This document shows positions 24,290 to 31,818 of a DNA stretch of 64,000 bases, in pieces. Every line of letters begins with the position of its first letter. The stretch's first letter is position 1. The stretch is from a virus. The notes below the pieces were generated by a model, which was not told the DNA's origin, did no database searches, and saw only the letters and a program-made list of their open reading frames with translations. The DNA lies in the IMG/VR virus record IMGVR_UViG_3300027710_000011, positions 186,001-250,000 of that record; one strand, written 5' to 3'. The translations under genes were made by a program, and so were the position numbers.

Positions 24290-25291
24290 TTACAGCACGA
24301 TGCCGGAATCAGTCGGCTTGTCGGAGTTGCTCAGGATCGGGCCGTTATCGACGCGGGCTTTGACAGCCTTCTCGATTGCGACCAGACGAGCGCTCATGTC
24401 CTTGGCAACAACGGCCGGCGTGTTTGCCAGCGTGACCAGTGACAGCGGAGCAATGTCCAGGACTTGACGGTTGACCTTTTCGTTCAGGTAACCGATCGAG
24501 CCGTATTCGGGAGTGAAGTTCAGGTCCAGCGTAGCGCCGGGCTTGAGCACCGAGACCACGGTGATGACGTTGCCGGTGGTGATGTCGTCCAAGTTCTCAG
24601 TTTGGTCGGACAGGTAGCGGACCAGGCCGACGACGCGAGGCTTGTAGCTGGTGACCTTGTCGAAGCGCAAGAAGTTGGCCAAGTCCATGCTGTCGAGTTC
24701 CGTATTCTCGCGAGAGAAAACAGTCATCAACGTGGAGACCAGTTCCACAGCGGCACGGTCCACAACAGCACGAGGAGTTTCCTTGCTGTTCTGGAAGTAG
24801 GCCATGACCACAGGCGTTTCGCGCTTCTGAGCAACACCTTCGTACGACTTGAGGGTGTTCAGCGTGTTCTTGATTTCCAGAGCACTGTCGGTGCCGCCGA
24901 TGGTGATGACCACGGTGGGAATGCCGTCGCTCAGCAGTTCGGAAACCAGGGAAGGAGCAATCACACTGCCGGAGCCGCCGTGGGCCGAAGACAGAACGAT
25001 GGCCAAGTCGCCGGGTGGGAACTTCTGGAGGATGGAGCGAACATGACGACTGATCTCTTGGTAGTTTTCGGCACGAACCTTGCCGGAACCATCCATGCCT
25101 TCGAAAACCCAGGTGAACTCGGGCGGGAGGCCTTTGCTGTTGGACAGCGAGGTATCGATGTAGACCGGAGAGATGGTTGCCATCCCCAGTTCTTGTGCGT
25201 TGCGGAAGGGCTCAATCAACTTGGCAACGTTGATCCCCGCACCCCCTGCTGCGTACAGAGTGATGTTGCCTTTGCGTGTTTCAATTGTCAT
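24290..25291 (-). CDS. phuZ: PhuZ-like phage tubulin/FtsZ-family GTPase, 333 aa
   Basis: The N-terminal nucleotide-binding loop is AAGGAGINVAK (residues 14-24), and the signature T4 loop is SSAHGGSGSVIAPSL (101-115), where FtsZ and tubulin have GGGTGSG. A hydrophobic strand LAIVLSS leads into it, as in the family. Length fits PhuZ (about 315 residues in phage 201phi2-1). PhuZ forms a bipolar spindle that centres and rotates the phage nucleus and carries capsids to it. ATG at 25291 with GAGGAAG upstream; candidate early promoter copy 4 is 111 bases upstream and a strong terminator follows. The His in the T4 loop replaces the usual Gly and is worth noting. Confidence 0.88.
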   Translation of the reverse strand: MTIETRKGNITLYAAGGAGINVAKLIEPFRNAQELGMATISPVYIDTSLSNSKGLPPEFTWVFEGMDGSGKVRAENYQEISRHVRSILQKFPPGDLAIVLSSAHGGSGSVIAPSLVSELLSDGIPTVVITIGGTDSALEIKNTLNTLKSYEGVAQKRETPVVMAYFQNSKETPRAVVDRAAVELVSTLMTVFSRENTELDSMDLANFLRFDKVTSYKPRVVGLVRYLSDQTENLDDITTGNVITVVSVLKPGATLDLNFTPEYGSIGYLNEKVNRQVLDIAPLSLVTLANTPAVVAKDMSARLVAIEKAVKARVDNGPILSNSDKPTDSGIVL

Positions 25292-25401
25292 ATCTTCCTC
25301 AGATGGTTCAAGGGTTGCAAATCAGACGAGCTTTTTAACAGCCCTCTAATATGAAGGGTGCATCCTGTTCTTTTTTAGATTTAGGCCACACCTCCAAGTC
25401 A

Positions 25402-25419
25402 GTGATATGTGACTGAAAG
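25402..25419 (-). promoter_or_regulatory. Candidate early promoter, copy 4 (phuZ)
   Basis: The minus strand reads CTTTCAGTCACATATCAC, identical to copy 1 after its first base. It lies 111 bases upstream of phuZ in the divergent gap before the rightward 267-aa gene. Confidence 0.6.
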
Positions 25420-25459
25420 TAAGTTGATTGTTTTCAGCACTCGAATAGAGGTTACACAC

Positions 25460-26263
25460 ATGAATCCAATTTCCAGAGCGATCAGTGAAGCGCGTTATCA
25501 GATCCCTGATGAAATCCTTCAAGCTCTTTTCTACGACCGAACCAAAAGCATTCGGTCTACACCCGACACAATCACGGAGAACTTAAAAGCCGTGGTGATT
25601 CGTCCACGCGTTCTCATTGATTGCGACATTGTGGGCGGCACAGAAATCCTTGTTCGTCTTGAAGGCTTGATGACTTCCAGACCCGATGACTTCACGTCGA
25701 TCTATCGCATCCCAAAATCCATGACGCAAAATCGCTCTATCTTGAGCGTTCTAAACGTCACGTTCAACGATCCGACAGGCATCGCCTATTACGGTATGGC
25801 GACAGGTTGTCAGAGCACGCAGATGATGGCAACGGCGCAAGGGTTGCTTGATTCCGCAGGCACCATCCCTGTTACGTCGACATCACAAGTGCAGTTGATT
25901 GGTGAAAATGTGGTGTCTGTTCGTGACACAACAATTCTGCCAGCAAATGCTTTCTTGCGCTGCATGTTGGCCAGTGACGAGAACATGAGTCACTTGCAAT
26001 TGCGTGTGTTCCGTCAATTCAGCCAGTTGTGCGTGCTGGCTATCAAGTCCTACATCTACAACAAGCTTGTCGTCCGTGTGGATGTCGGCGAACTTATGGG
26101 TGGTTTCCAATTGGGACGTTTCCGTGAGATTGTCGACAGTTACTCGGACAGCGAAGAGTTGTACCAGACATACCTCAGGGAAGTGTGGCAGAAGGTCAGC
26201 CTCATGAACGATGCGCAGAAGTGGACTCGCACGCTTCGCATGGTCATTGGCGGTCACCGCTAA
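25460..26263 (+). CDS. Hypothetical protein, 267 aa (possible virion component)
   Basis: I chose ATG at 25460 (MNPISRAISEARYQIP), with AGAGG upstream; a longer frame to 25409 would run through the phuZ promoter element. Beta-rich first half (AVVIRPRVLIDCDIVGG), then helices (LRVFRQFSQLCVLAIKSYIY), ending in an Arg-rich tail. It is a single-gene rightward unit with its own terminator and no recognised motif. Composition resembles phiKZ-type structural proteins such as the gene at 37571, without clear homology. Confidence 0.78.
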   Translation: MNPISRAISEARYQIPDEILQALFYDRTKSIRSTPDTITENLKAVVIRPRVLIDCDIVGGTEILVRLEGLMTSRPDDFTSIYRIPKSMTQNRSILSVLNVTFNDPTGIAYYGMATGCQSTQMMATAQGLLDSAGTIPVTSTSQVQLIGENVVSVRDTTILPANAFLRCMLASDENMSHLQLRVFRQFSQLCVLAIKSYIYNKLVVRVDVGELMGGFQLGRFREIVDSYSDSEELYQTYLREVWQKVSLMNDAQKWTRTLRMVIGGHR

Positions 26264-26269
26264 ACGAAG

Positions 26270-26301
26270 CATAAACGGGGGAGGTAACTCTCCTGTTTAT
26301 G
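26270..26301 (+). terminator. Terminator of the 267-aa gene
   Basis: A symmetric hairpin with CATAAAC (26270-26276) on one side and GTTTATG (26295-26301) on the other, enclosing GGAG/CTCC. It starts 6 bases past the stop. Confidence 0.8.
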
Positions 26302-26316
26302 ACGTGACAACATAAA

Positions 26317-26338
26317 CCCGGAGACCGAAGTCTCCGGG
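26317..26338 (-). terminator. Leftward terminator with UUCG tetraloop
   Basis: On the minus strand, CCCGGAGAC, a TTCG loop and GTCTCCGGG form a 9-bp perfect stem closed by a C(UUCG)G tetraloop, among the most stable RNA hairpins. TTTATG follows. It serves the leftward gene ending at 26492. The rest of 26339-26491 shows no gene. Confidence 0.88.
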
Positions 26339-26491
26339 AGTACGCTAGCTTCGATGCAACAAAGTCTACAAGTCGCTTTCACGCGACGGAATCAGCAGGT
26401 TGGCCGTGAACGCACAAAGGCAATAAGCTCGTTAGCTGACAATTTGTTCTTTGGAACTTCTCTACACAACATGACGTCCAGGTGTAATTTT

Positions 26492-27151
26492 TTACACTAC
26501 TTCGTCACAAGCCCTTGAAGACTTAGTAACTTTGCAACTGGATCGTTCGTCCGTGGCAGACTCCCTACGAAACACTGGGTTGTTTGTTTTTGACACGCAA
26601 TACTCAGTCATGGTTTGGCATTGATGACAGTTACCAGACCCTGGGTCGTGAGCACGCATTACTAAAGCTTTTGAATTCTCGTAAAACGATACATCCAAAC
26701 CTTGCTGTTGTGTGACAGCTGCAAAAACCCGAGTGATCTCCTCATCCTTCAAATCGAAGAGATTGAGTTGGACTTTCTTATAGCCTACCTTTGAACCGTA
26801 CCATTGGTCTTTGCCTAACCCGAAAGCAAGAACTCTAAGGCCGCGTGTATGCTCCTCGTTAGTAAGGATGCGCACAGCGACCAAAGTTCTCGTCTCTAGT
26901 GTGGAAGACAAATCAAGCTTCGAGAAAGCTTCAAAGACTGAAAGTTTTGATTCATTCGGACTGACGATGTCCTGTAGTGCTTTCGAGTATTGTTGGAAAG
27001 CACTGTCGGCCGCTAGATTTGCTTTGGTGTTTGTTACCTTGGTGTTCAACGAGTAAACATCATTTTTGATAACTTTAAACTCCTCAACTTCATTGCGACC
27101 GTGGCTGTAGGCTACTCCGGGGTATTGCTTGTCCCGTTTTGCTGCAACCAT
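26492..27151 (-). CDS. Hypothetical protein with Cys-rich C-terminal end, 219 aa
   Basis: ATG at 27151 with AAGGAGGAAA immediately upstream. Residues 1-165 are mixed helix and strand. The last 60 residues have NCHQCQTMTEYC (C-x2-C-x7-C) and two more cysteines further on, which could bind a metal ion. It ends in a Ser/Lys/Arg-rich tail. Nothing else identifies it. Last gene of the leftward set 28272-26492. A nucleic-acid-binding function is possible but unproven. Confidence 0.78.
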   Translation of the reverse strand: MVAAKRDKQYPGVAYSHGRNEVEEFKVIKNDVYSLNTKVTNTKANLAADSAFQQYSKALQDIVSPNESKLSVFEAFSKLDLSSTLETRTLVAVRILTNEEHTRGLRVLAFGLGKDQWYGSKVGYKKVQLNLFDLKDEEITRVFAAVTQQQGLDVSFYENSKALVMRAHDPGSGNCHQCQTMTEYCVSKTNNPVFRRESATDERSSCKVTKSSRACDEVV

Positions 27152-27169
27152 TTTCCTCCTTACTTCTCC

Positions 27170-27607
27170 CTACGGATTTGGATACGAAATTACCTTGATG
27201 TACAAACTGCGCGACAACTTGCGACTGATAAGCTCAATCAACGTATAAGGAGTGCCGTCCTTAAAAGCTTTGTACGTTGAAATCTCAACGTCATACAAGT
27301 TTTCAAGATGCGGGAAGTTTGCAGCGAGGCCGGTAATCAGCTGTTGCTCTTTGAAGCTGAACGGCATCGATAAGCTCGAAAGTATCGATGCCTTATTCAA
27401 ATGCATCAATTCTTCCAAATCGTTCGACGGCGAAAAATCTTCTGGCGTTTGTTCAGGAATGTAGTTGTGAAGTTCAAACACAACGCTGCAATTGCCTTCG
27501 TCGAGTTTGTCTTCTTCAACAACCTTGACGATTGATTGAAGCACCACTTTGTCAGCAATGCGGTTTTCAACCGGTGTATCCGGATTTTGATTAAAGAACT
27601 GATTCAC
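27170..27607 (-). CDS. Hypothetical protein, 145 aa
   Basis: The start is GTG at 27607 with AAGGA at good spacing. N-terminal NQFFNQNPDTPVENRIADKV is polar; an acidic stretch EQTPEDFSPSNDLEELMHL follows near residue 55; the C-terminus is beta-like (RSLYIKVISYP). It sits between two genes of similar size, 18 bases before the 219-aa gene. No family recognised. Confidence 0.75.
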   Translation of the reverse strand: MNQFFNQNPDTPVENRIADKVVLQSIVKVVEEDKLDEGNCSVVFELHNYIPEQTPEDFSPSNDLEELMHLNKASILSSLSMPFSFKEQQLITGLAANFPHLENLYDVEISTYKAFKDGTPYTLIELISRKLSRSLYIKVISYPNP

Positions 27608-27621
27608 TGCGATGTCCTTCC

Positions 27622-28272
27622 TTACTGCTCAGCAACTTCACTGATTTTTTCTTCAGCTTGTACTGGAGCAGTTTGTTCAAAAAAGTCGAAGCGCATTTTG
27701 ATGTGGTGGCTTCGTCCGTGTTTGTGCCGCAAGTCCAAGAAAAGGTGAGGTTCTTGGTCAAGCTGGGTAACAAAAGAATATTCATGAACAATTATTTCTT
27801 GCTTGATGCTTTCCAGATACTCGAGCAGTTGCTGGAGAACAAAGCGATAGTTGATCACGCCGCACGTCAAAAGACGCGCATCTTTTGGGAAGGCTGTCGT
27901 ATCGGACAGTTCAGTGAAAACGCGCCGCAGTGTCTTTGCGGCGATTTTCAAATCCTTGACTTCATTGGTCCTATCAGCAATAGGTTCGATGCTGATCATT
28001 GCACGGTTACCTGCCTCATTGATGTCATAAAGCATCTCTGTGACAACATAACGGTCGGTGTTTTCAGGATGTGCCCGCTCGGCGGAATACATCAGTTTCG
28101 AATTGGGTTTTGCTGTGGACTGAATGGCTCTCATCAACAAACGAGTTTGGTCGATCATTCGACTCATGGCGCTTGGATACTTGCAGTGCAGGTACTTGCG
28201 AATGAAAGTCAACTCGGTGTTGTTGAAAGCAATATCGCTGGTCCTTAGCACTATTAAAGTTCTCTTATCCAT
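27622..28272 (-). CDS. Hypothetical protein, 216 aa (start uncertain)
   Basis: I chose ATG at 28272 (MDKRTLIVLRTSDIAF), with GGGA upstream; the frame stays open to 28410 but the extra part has no good start and would almost abut the divergent gene at 28423. The protein has a helical basic N-terminal half. A later stretch, LTCGVINYRFVLQQLLEYL, is followed by HEYSFVTQL and the strand HHIKMRFDFF. Soluble. Family unknown. The 28273-28422 gap would hold the divergent promoters. Confidence 0.7.
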   Translation of the reverse strand: MDKRTLIVLRTSDIAFNNTELTFIRKYLHCKYPSAMSRMIDQTRLLMRAIQSTAKPNSKLMYSAERAHPENTDRYVVTEMLYDINEAGNRAMISIEPIADRTNEVKDLKIAAKTLRRVFTELSDTTAFPKDARLLTCGVINYRFVLQQLLEYLESIKQEIIVHEYSFVTQLDQEPHLFLDLRHKHGRSHHIKMRFDFFEQTAPVQAEEKISEVAEQ

Positions 28273-28422
28273 AGCGATTTTTCCCTTGCCTTTTGTGTTT
28301 GCAGCGTGGCGCTTGCTCATATCAAGGCTTGTCACAATTAGGTGTTGTAGTAAAAATACGCTTTCATCGTATGTGATGACGATATTTACTCGTACTGCAT
28401 TCAAGCCCACTGGAGCCTATTC

Positions 28423-29127
28423 ATGAAAAACTCAATCTTGTCTCAAGCTCTGGAGAGTTTGGAGACACCCGTTCCCGCAGCATTGCCACCTGCTACTGAA
28501 CCAGTTGCACCTGCTCCACAAGCAGCCCCTCCCACTCACGTCATCAGTCGTGAGAACACGGACGCTGCTGTTGAGCAAAAGCTCGAAGCCATGAGTCGCG
28601 ACAGTGTCGTGATGAATGCGCCGCTGTCCACCCTCTTCACTCGTGCGCTGAATATTCAATTGGCCAAGAAGAACGTGGTGACTGGCGAGTTCGATGGCGT
28701 TACGCCTGCAGCCACAACTCAAGCTGAAGCCGTTGCGACTGAAAGCCAGGCGCAAGACGCTTACTTCTCCGCAGCAGCCCGCCGAGTCTTCCAAGACACT
28801 CACAAGGTGGAAGAGCGGATTGACATTACGGATCCGGTAAAGCCTGAAGTTCCTGAAAGCTTGGAAACCGGTGGTTCAGGTACAAAGCTGATTGCGCCAG
28901 CCACTCAGGAAGAAACCATCAAGTTCTTCAACTCCAACGACCTGGATGGTTTGGAGCCCAAGTTCGTTTTCTACCGCGACGTTGGCATTAAGACTGACGG
29001 CGTGGTGAAGGAAGACTGGGAAACCCAGAAGATGATTGCTTTGAACGAGCAAAGCAGTGATGCCAATTACGTGGTTGAATCCATCGAAGTGGTGATTCGT
29101 ACTCGCAAGGTTGACATCAAGGACTAA
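28423..29127 (+). CDS. Hypothetical protein, 234 aa, Pro/Ala-rich N-terminus
   Basis: ATG at 28423 after GGAGCC. Residues 10-45 are Pro/Ala-rich and probably disordered (ETPVPAALPPATEPVAPAP). The middle is Ala/Gln-rich helix and the last 80 residues look folded (LEPKFVFYRDVGIKTDG). The composition fits scaffold-like or internal virion proteins, some of which are trimmed by the prohead protease in phiKZ, but this is a guess. Followed by a terminator at 29142. No motif recognised. Confidence 0.75.
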   Translation: MKNSILSQALESLETPVPAALPPATEPVAPAPQAAPPTHVISRENTDAAVEQKLEAMSRDSVVMNAPLSTLFTRALNIQLAKKNVVTGEFDGVTPAATTQAEAVATESQAQDAYFSAAARRVFQDTHKVEERIDITDPVKPEVPESLETGGSGTKLIAPATQEETIKFFNSNDLDGLEPKFVFYRDVGIKTDGVVKEDWETQKMIALNEQSSDANYVVESIEVVIRTRKVDIKD

Positions 29128-29141
29128 AAGTCTGAAAAAGT

Positions 29142-29165
29142 AAAGAGGGGGTAAAACCTCTCTTT
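29142..29165 (+). terminator. Terminator of the 234-aa gene
   Basis: AAAGAGGGG (29142-29150) pairs with CCTCTCTTT (29157-29165), including one G-U pair, followed by ATG. It lies 14 bases past the stop. Confidence 0.75.
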
Positions 29166-29403
29166 ATGTTGTCACTTGTAAAACGCTGCTAAGGACCCTA
29201 CAAAGGCCATAGATGAAATAAAAAAGAAAAGTCGAGGGTAGGTAGCTACCCAAATCTGAGTTCAATACAAGCCTTTTTAAAAGGTCACTATGCCAAAAAA
29301 TACTGGCTAGCTTACTAATATAGTTAAAGCTATTTTAACTAAACCTAGTATAATAGGGGGGCCCCAGACCCCCGATAGTATACTAAGAATAATAAAGAGT
29401 ATA

Positions 29404-29445
29404 ATGCGCGTGCGCGCACACATGCGCACGCATACGCGCACGCGT
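29404..29445. repeat. 42-bp perfect alternating purine-pyrimidine tract (Z-DNA candidate) with internal hairpin
   Basis: Every base alternates purine/pyrimidine over 21 dinucleotides, mostly GC, CA and TG steps. CGCGTGCGCG (29407-29416) is complementary to CGCGCACGCG (29435-29444), so a 10-bp stem or cruciform can also form. TATAAT boxes flank both sides (29400-29405, 29448-29453). Confidence 0.85.
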
Positions 29446-29492
29446 TCTATAATGAGGGTTTCTTAAAAAGAGAAATTTTTTAAGAGTTAAGC

Positions 29493-29517
29493 GGCTGGGT
29501 AGTAGACCCAGCCTTTT
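29493..29517 (+). terminator. Terminator-like hairpin inside the non-coding region
   Basis: GGCTGGGT (29493-29500) pairs with ACCCAGCC (29506-29513), followed by TTTTATG. No coding gene ends here, so it would terminate a short transcript starting near the TATAAT at 29448, or read-through from the left. Confidence 0.7.
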
Positions 29518-29584
29518 ATGCTGAGAAGATGAGATCTTGAAGTTATAGGCTTAGAAAAGGTTTTAAGAGGTCTTAGAGCTATTT

Positions 29585-29606
29585 TCGTTGCTTAGATGAG
29601 CAACGA
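29585..29606. repeat. Perfect 8-bp hairpin
   Basis: TCGTTGCT (29585-29592) pairs with AGCAACGA (29599-29606) around TAGATG. It lies in the middle of the non-coding region; a GGAC-TTC-GTCC hairpin follows at 29682-29692. Confidence 0.6.
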
Positions 29607-29719
29607 TGAGTCTGAGAGAAAAGAAAGCCGTATAGACGGTTTAAACGAATCTAGCCAATTGACAGACCAACTACCAGAAAAAGGACTTCGTCCAAAGTCT
29701 TGAGAGATTACCCTCCCCC

Positions 29720-29757
29720 AAAGCCCCCTCCCGCGAAACCGGGGCGGGGCGGCTTTT
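29720..29757 (+). terminator. GC-rich hairpin with T run
   Basis: AAAGCC (29720-29725) pairs with GGCTTT (29751-29756), enclosing C-rich and G-rich arms that pair with small bulges. TTTT follows. It would end an RNA transcribed across 29520-29750, upstream of the 413-aa gene. Confidence 0.6.
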
Positions 29758-29854
29758 GACTTTACTTCCCTTTTCCTTTGTGGAGGTACTCACAACACCT
29801 CTTCGCCGTTCATGAGTGGCGGCAACCTGAAACAACGTTACTGAGGCGAACGAA

Positions 29855-31096
29855 ATGCAAGAAGCAAAGATCAGAGACATCTTCGACGATGTCTGCCGGA
29901 ACGTTGTGGCTGATAAGGCATTGAGCCTGAGGATCCATCGCTATGTCGTGGACTTTATCAACCGCAACAGTGAACACTCCCAATTCTTCGGGGGCAACTT
30001 GACAGGTGTTCAAGTCGTGCGGTTTGTGGAGTCGGACAAGAACCACTGGTTCGACGATATCCTGGACGTTAACGAACATGACTTGCAGGACAAGATCAAC
30101 AAGCTGGCTTGCGTACAAGGCAAGGACGGTGTGCGTCACGTGTCTGGTGACGCTTTGAACCAATCGTGCGTGTGGCTTTGCTACAAGTTCCACAATGCAT
30201 CGAATCTCACCATCGACGAGCGTGCCCAAACCATCCAAGACATCTTGCTGGCTTTGCAGTTCAAATTCCTGACCAGTCGTTTGTTCCGTCACTTCAAGTT
30301 CCCAGCCGACCGCGCTTCGGCTGAGGCTGCGTACGCGCAGTTGTCGAACAAGTATTCGATCAAGATCTACGGTACTTGGTTGAAAGTCCTGGAAGCACGT
30401 TGCTCTGACATCACGGCAAAGACTAGCTCTCACTTCAATGTGATTGCTCGTATGGATGACGACATGGGCGTTGTTCGAATGCTCAATGACATTCAAGGTC
30501 GTCTGCGTGACATGCTCAAGAACATCTTTGGTCAGTTCGTACAGATCAAGGACGCGGGTGAGAAAATCACATCCAGCTCCGGTGTGGTTGACTTTGACGG
30601 CGTGGAAGTGCTCAAGGATCGAAGTAAAGGCTTGGCAACTTACACCAACTACATGAACTCCGTTGTGGGTGACAAGAACTCATTCATTCGTGGTGAGTTG
30701 CTGAAAGTGGTTCAAGACATCTTCCCTTCTGCCCCACCCAAGCACATCGTCAGTGCACTTGAATACATCTCGAACAATTACTTGAAATCTCGTTCCGACG
30801 ATATTGCCAAGTTGATCGAGATGACGATGATTCACAGCTTCACGTACTTGGAGAAGAATCGTCAAACAGTTCAAGCCGGCATTAACTTGCCCAAACTGTT
30901 GGAGCGTTTGCGCGGTGTTTACACATCGTCCCGTTCTACGGATCCTGACTTGATGGATCTTCGTCGGTTTGCAGAAGTCATTGTTCGTAAGTCTGTAGAT
31001 ACACGCACAGATAGCGTCATTGCTTCTGTGCGAACCGCAGTCTTGCTTTACATCGTGTCTCGTGCATACACGATGTGTCATTGGTCCAACGTGTAA
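29855..31096 (+). CDS. Hypothetical protein, 413 aa (virion component candidate)
   Basis: ATG at 29855, with GAGGCG upstream. The product is highly helical and soluble, with basic and hydrophobic stretches in the centre (LLALQFKFLTSRLFRHFKF) and C-terminal helices. No catalytic motif. It opens the rightward set that continues through the 134-aa gene to terminase. In phiKZ the terminase (gp25), sheath (gp29) and tube (gp30) genes lie close together with unassigned virion genes, so this could be gp26- or gp27-like, but I have not recognised the sequence. Confidence 0.8.
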   Translation: MQEAKIRDIFDDVCRNVVADKALSLRIHRYVVDFINRNSEHSQFFGGNLTGVQVVRFVESDKNHWFDDILDVNEHDLQDKINKLACVQGKDGVRHVSGDALNQSCVWLCYKFHNASNLTIDERAQTIQDILLALQFKFLTSRLFRHFKFPADRASAEAAYAQLSNKYSIKIYGTWLKVLEARCSDITAKTSSHFNVIARMDDDMGVVRMLNDIQGRLRDMLKNIFGQFVQIKDAGEKITSSSGVVDFDGVEVLKDRSKGLATYTNYMNSVVGDKNSFIRGELLKVVQDIFPSAPPKHIVSALEYISNNYLKSRSDDIAKLIEMTMIHSFTYLEKNRQTVQAGINLPKLLERLRGVYTSSRSTDPDLMDLRRFAEVIVRKSVDTRTDSVIASVRTAVLLYIVSRAYTMCHWSNV

Positions 31097-31181
31097 TATA
31101 CCGTTTATGAAGGCGTCCATCAATCCTTTGGTGCGATGAATCGAGAGAGTATTTACTTCCTTCTAAAATGGTGTGTTCGCC

Positions 31182-31586
31182 ATGGGTCATTTTCGATTAC
31201 TTAGTCAGCTGCTTCCGAAGGCCATCGAAACTATTCGAGGTGAAAGAAGTCTGATTGAAATCACTGAAGCAAGGGCTCAGATAGAGTCCTTAGTCGCATA
31301 CTCTGTTGAAGGGTATACAGTGACTATCCATTGTCAGGAAAGAAAATACAGGTGCATGTATAAGCGTTGGTTTGTGCCAAACTTCGTGATTAAAACTTAC
31401 GAAGTCTTTGCCACTATCGCTGGGAAAGCACCTGACGTATTGATCGATGCTTGCGCCAGAGACAGGACGTTCCCTCGACTATTGAACTCGTGGTCCAACT
31501 CGTCCAGTCAAAAGGAAGCAGCAATAGAGGCCTTCTTAGACCTCCTACATGCCAGACTGCGTTACGCTCAAAGCACGTCTGGTTAA
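31182..31586 (+). CDS. Hypothetical protein, 134 aa
   Basis: The likely start is ATG at 31182 (MGHFRLLSQLLPK); a GTG three codons earlier is possible and neither has a clear ribosome binding site. It is basic, with a helical N-terminus, a strand GYTVTIHCQERKYRCMYKR and a helical C-terminus. Its place just before terminase suggests a packaging or head role (small terminase subunit is one possibility), but no helix-turn-helix is clear. Ends at a strong terminator. Confidence 0.7.
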   Translation: MGHFRLLSQLLPKAIETIRGERSLIEITEARAQIESLVAYSVEGYTVTIHCQERKYRCMYKRWFVPNFVIKTYEVFATIAGKAPDVLIDACARDRTFPRLLNSWSNSSSQKEAAIEAFLDLLHARLRYAQSTSG

Positions 31587-31635
31587 GTCGTGAGATACAT
31601 CGGCGCTTGCGCGTCAATTGCTTCAGTGATTATAA

Positions 31636-31681
31636 AAAGCCAACACCTATCCGGGAACTAACTCGGGTAGGTGTTGGCTTT
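31636..31681 (+). terminator. Long terminator hairpin
   Basis: A 14-bp perfect stem AAAGCCAACACCTA (31636-31649) with TAGGTGTTGGCTTT (31668-31681), extended inward by CCG/CGG. It lies 50 bases after the 134-aa gene, so terminase has its own promoter in 31682-31818. Confidence 0.9.
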
Positions 31682-31766
31682 ATTCCGTCACTTTATCTTT
31701 TTTTATTATATACACCAAGCTTATGGTGAATGCGCTGCATCCATGCGGCCATTAAATGGAGAGGTT

Positions 31767-31811
31767 ATGCATCACTTCAAAGATTTTTGTCTTAGAGAGA
31801 AGTTGGAGTAA
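31767..31811 (+). CDS. Leader peptide ORF upstream of terminase, 14 aa
   Basis: A good site (GGAGAGG) precedes ATG at 31767. The ORF reads MHHFKDFCLREKLE and stops at TAA 31809-31811, 7 bases before the terminase ATG. Its last codons carry the GGAG that serves terminase, so translation of the two could be coupled. It may be a regulatory leader or chance. Confidence 0.4.
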   Translation: MHHFKDFCLREKLE

Positions 31812-31818
31812 CTAAGTA

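Larger units (their letters stand above)
29128..29854. other. 727-base non-coding region rich in DNA secondary structure; origin or regulatory candidate
   Basis: No credible ORF on either strand. From left to right it holds: the 29142 terminator; hairpin TAGTTAAA/TTTAACTA (29321-29341); a GGGGGGCCCC/CCCCC cluster; the palindrome TAGTATACTA (29376-29385); three TATAAT boxes (29349, 29400, 29448) about 50 bases apart; a 42-bp purine-pyrimidine alternating tract; inverted repeat TCTTAAAAA/TTTTTTAAGA (29461-29485); and further hairpins. The density of structure is unlike anywhere else in the window. It could be a replication origin, a packaging site or a small-RNA locus; the sequence alone does not decide. 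Confidence 0.6.

Noticed and set aside
29404-29445. Chi-like or restriction-site cluster as an explanation for the alternating tract
   Set aside because: No single repeated recognition word fits; the unbroken purine-pyrimidine alternation is the consistent feature.
29521-29757. tRNA-like or known ncRNA gene in the non-coding region
   Set aside because: Hairpins are present but no cloverleaf, no TTCGA-type T arm in register and no acceptor stem could be built.
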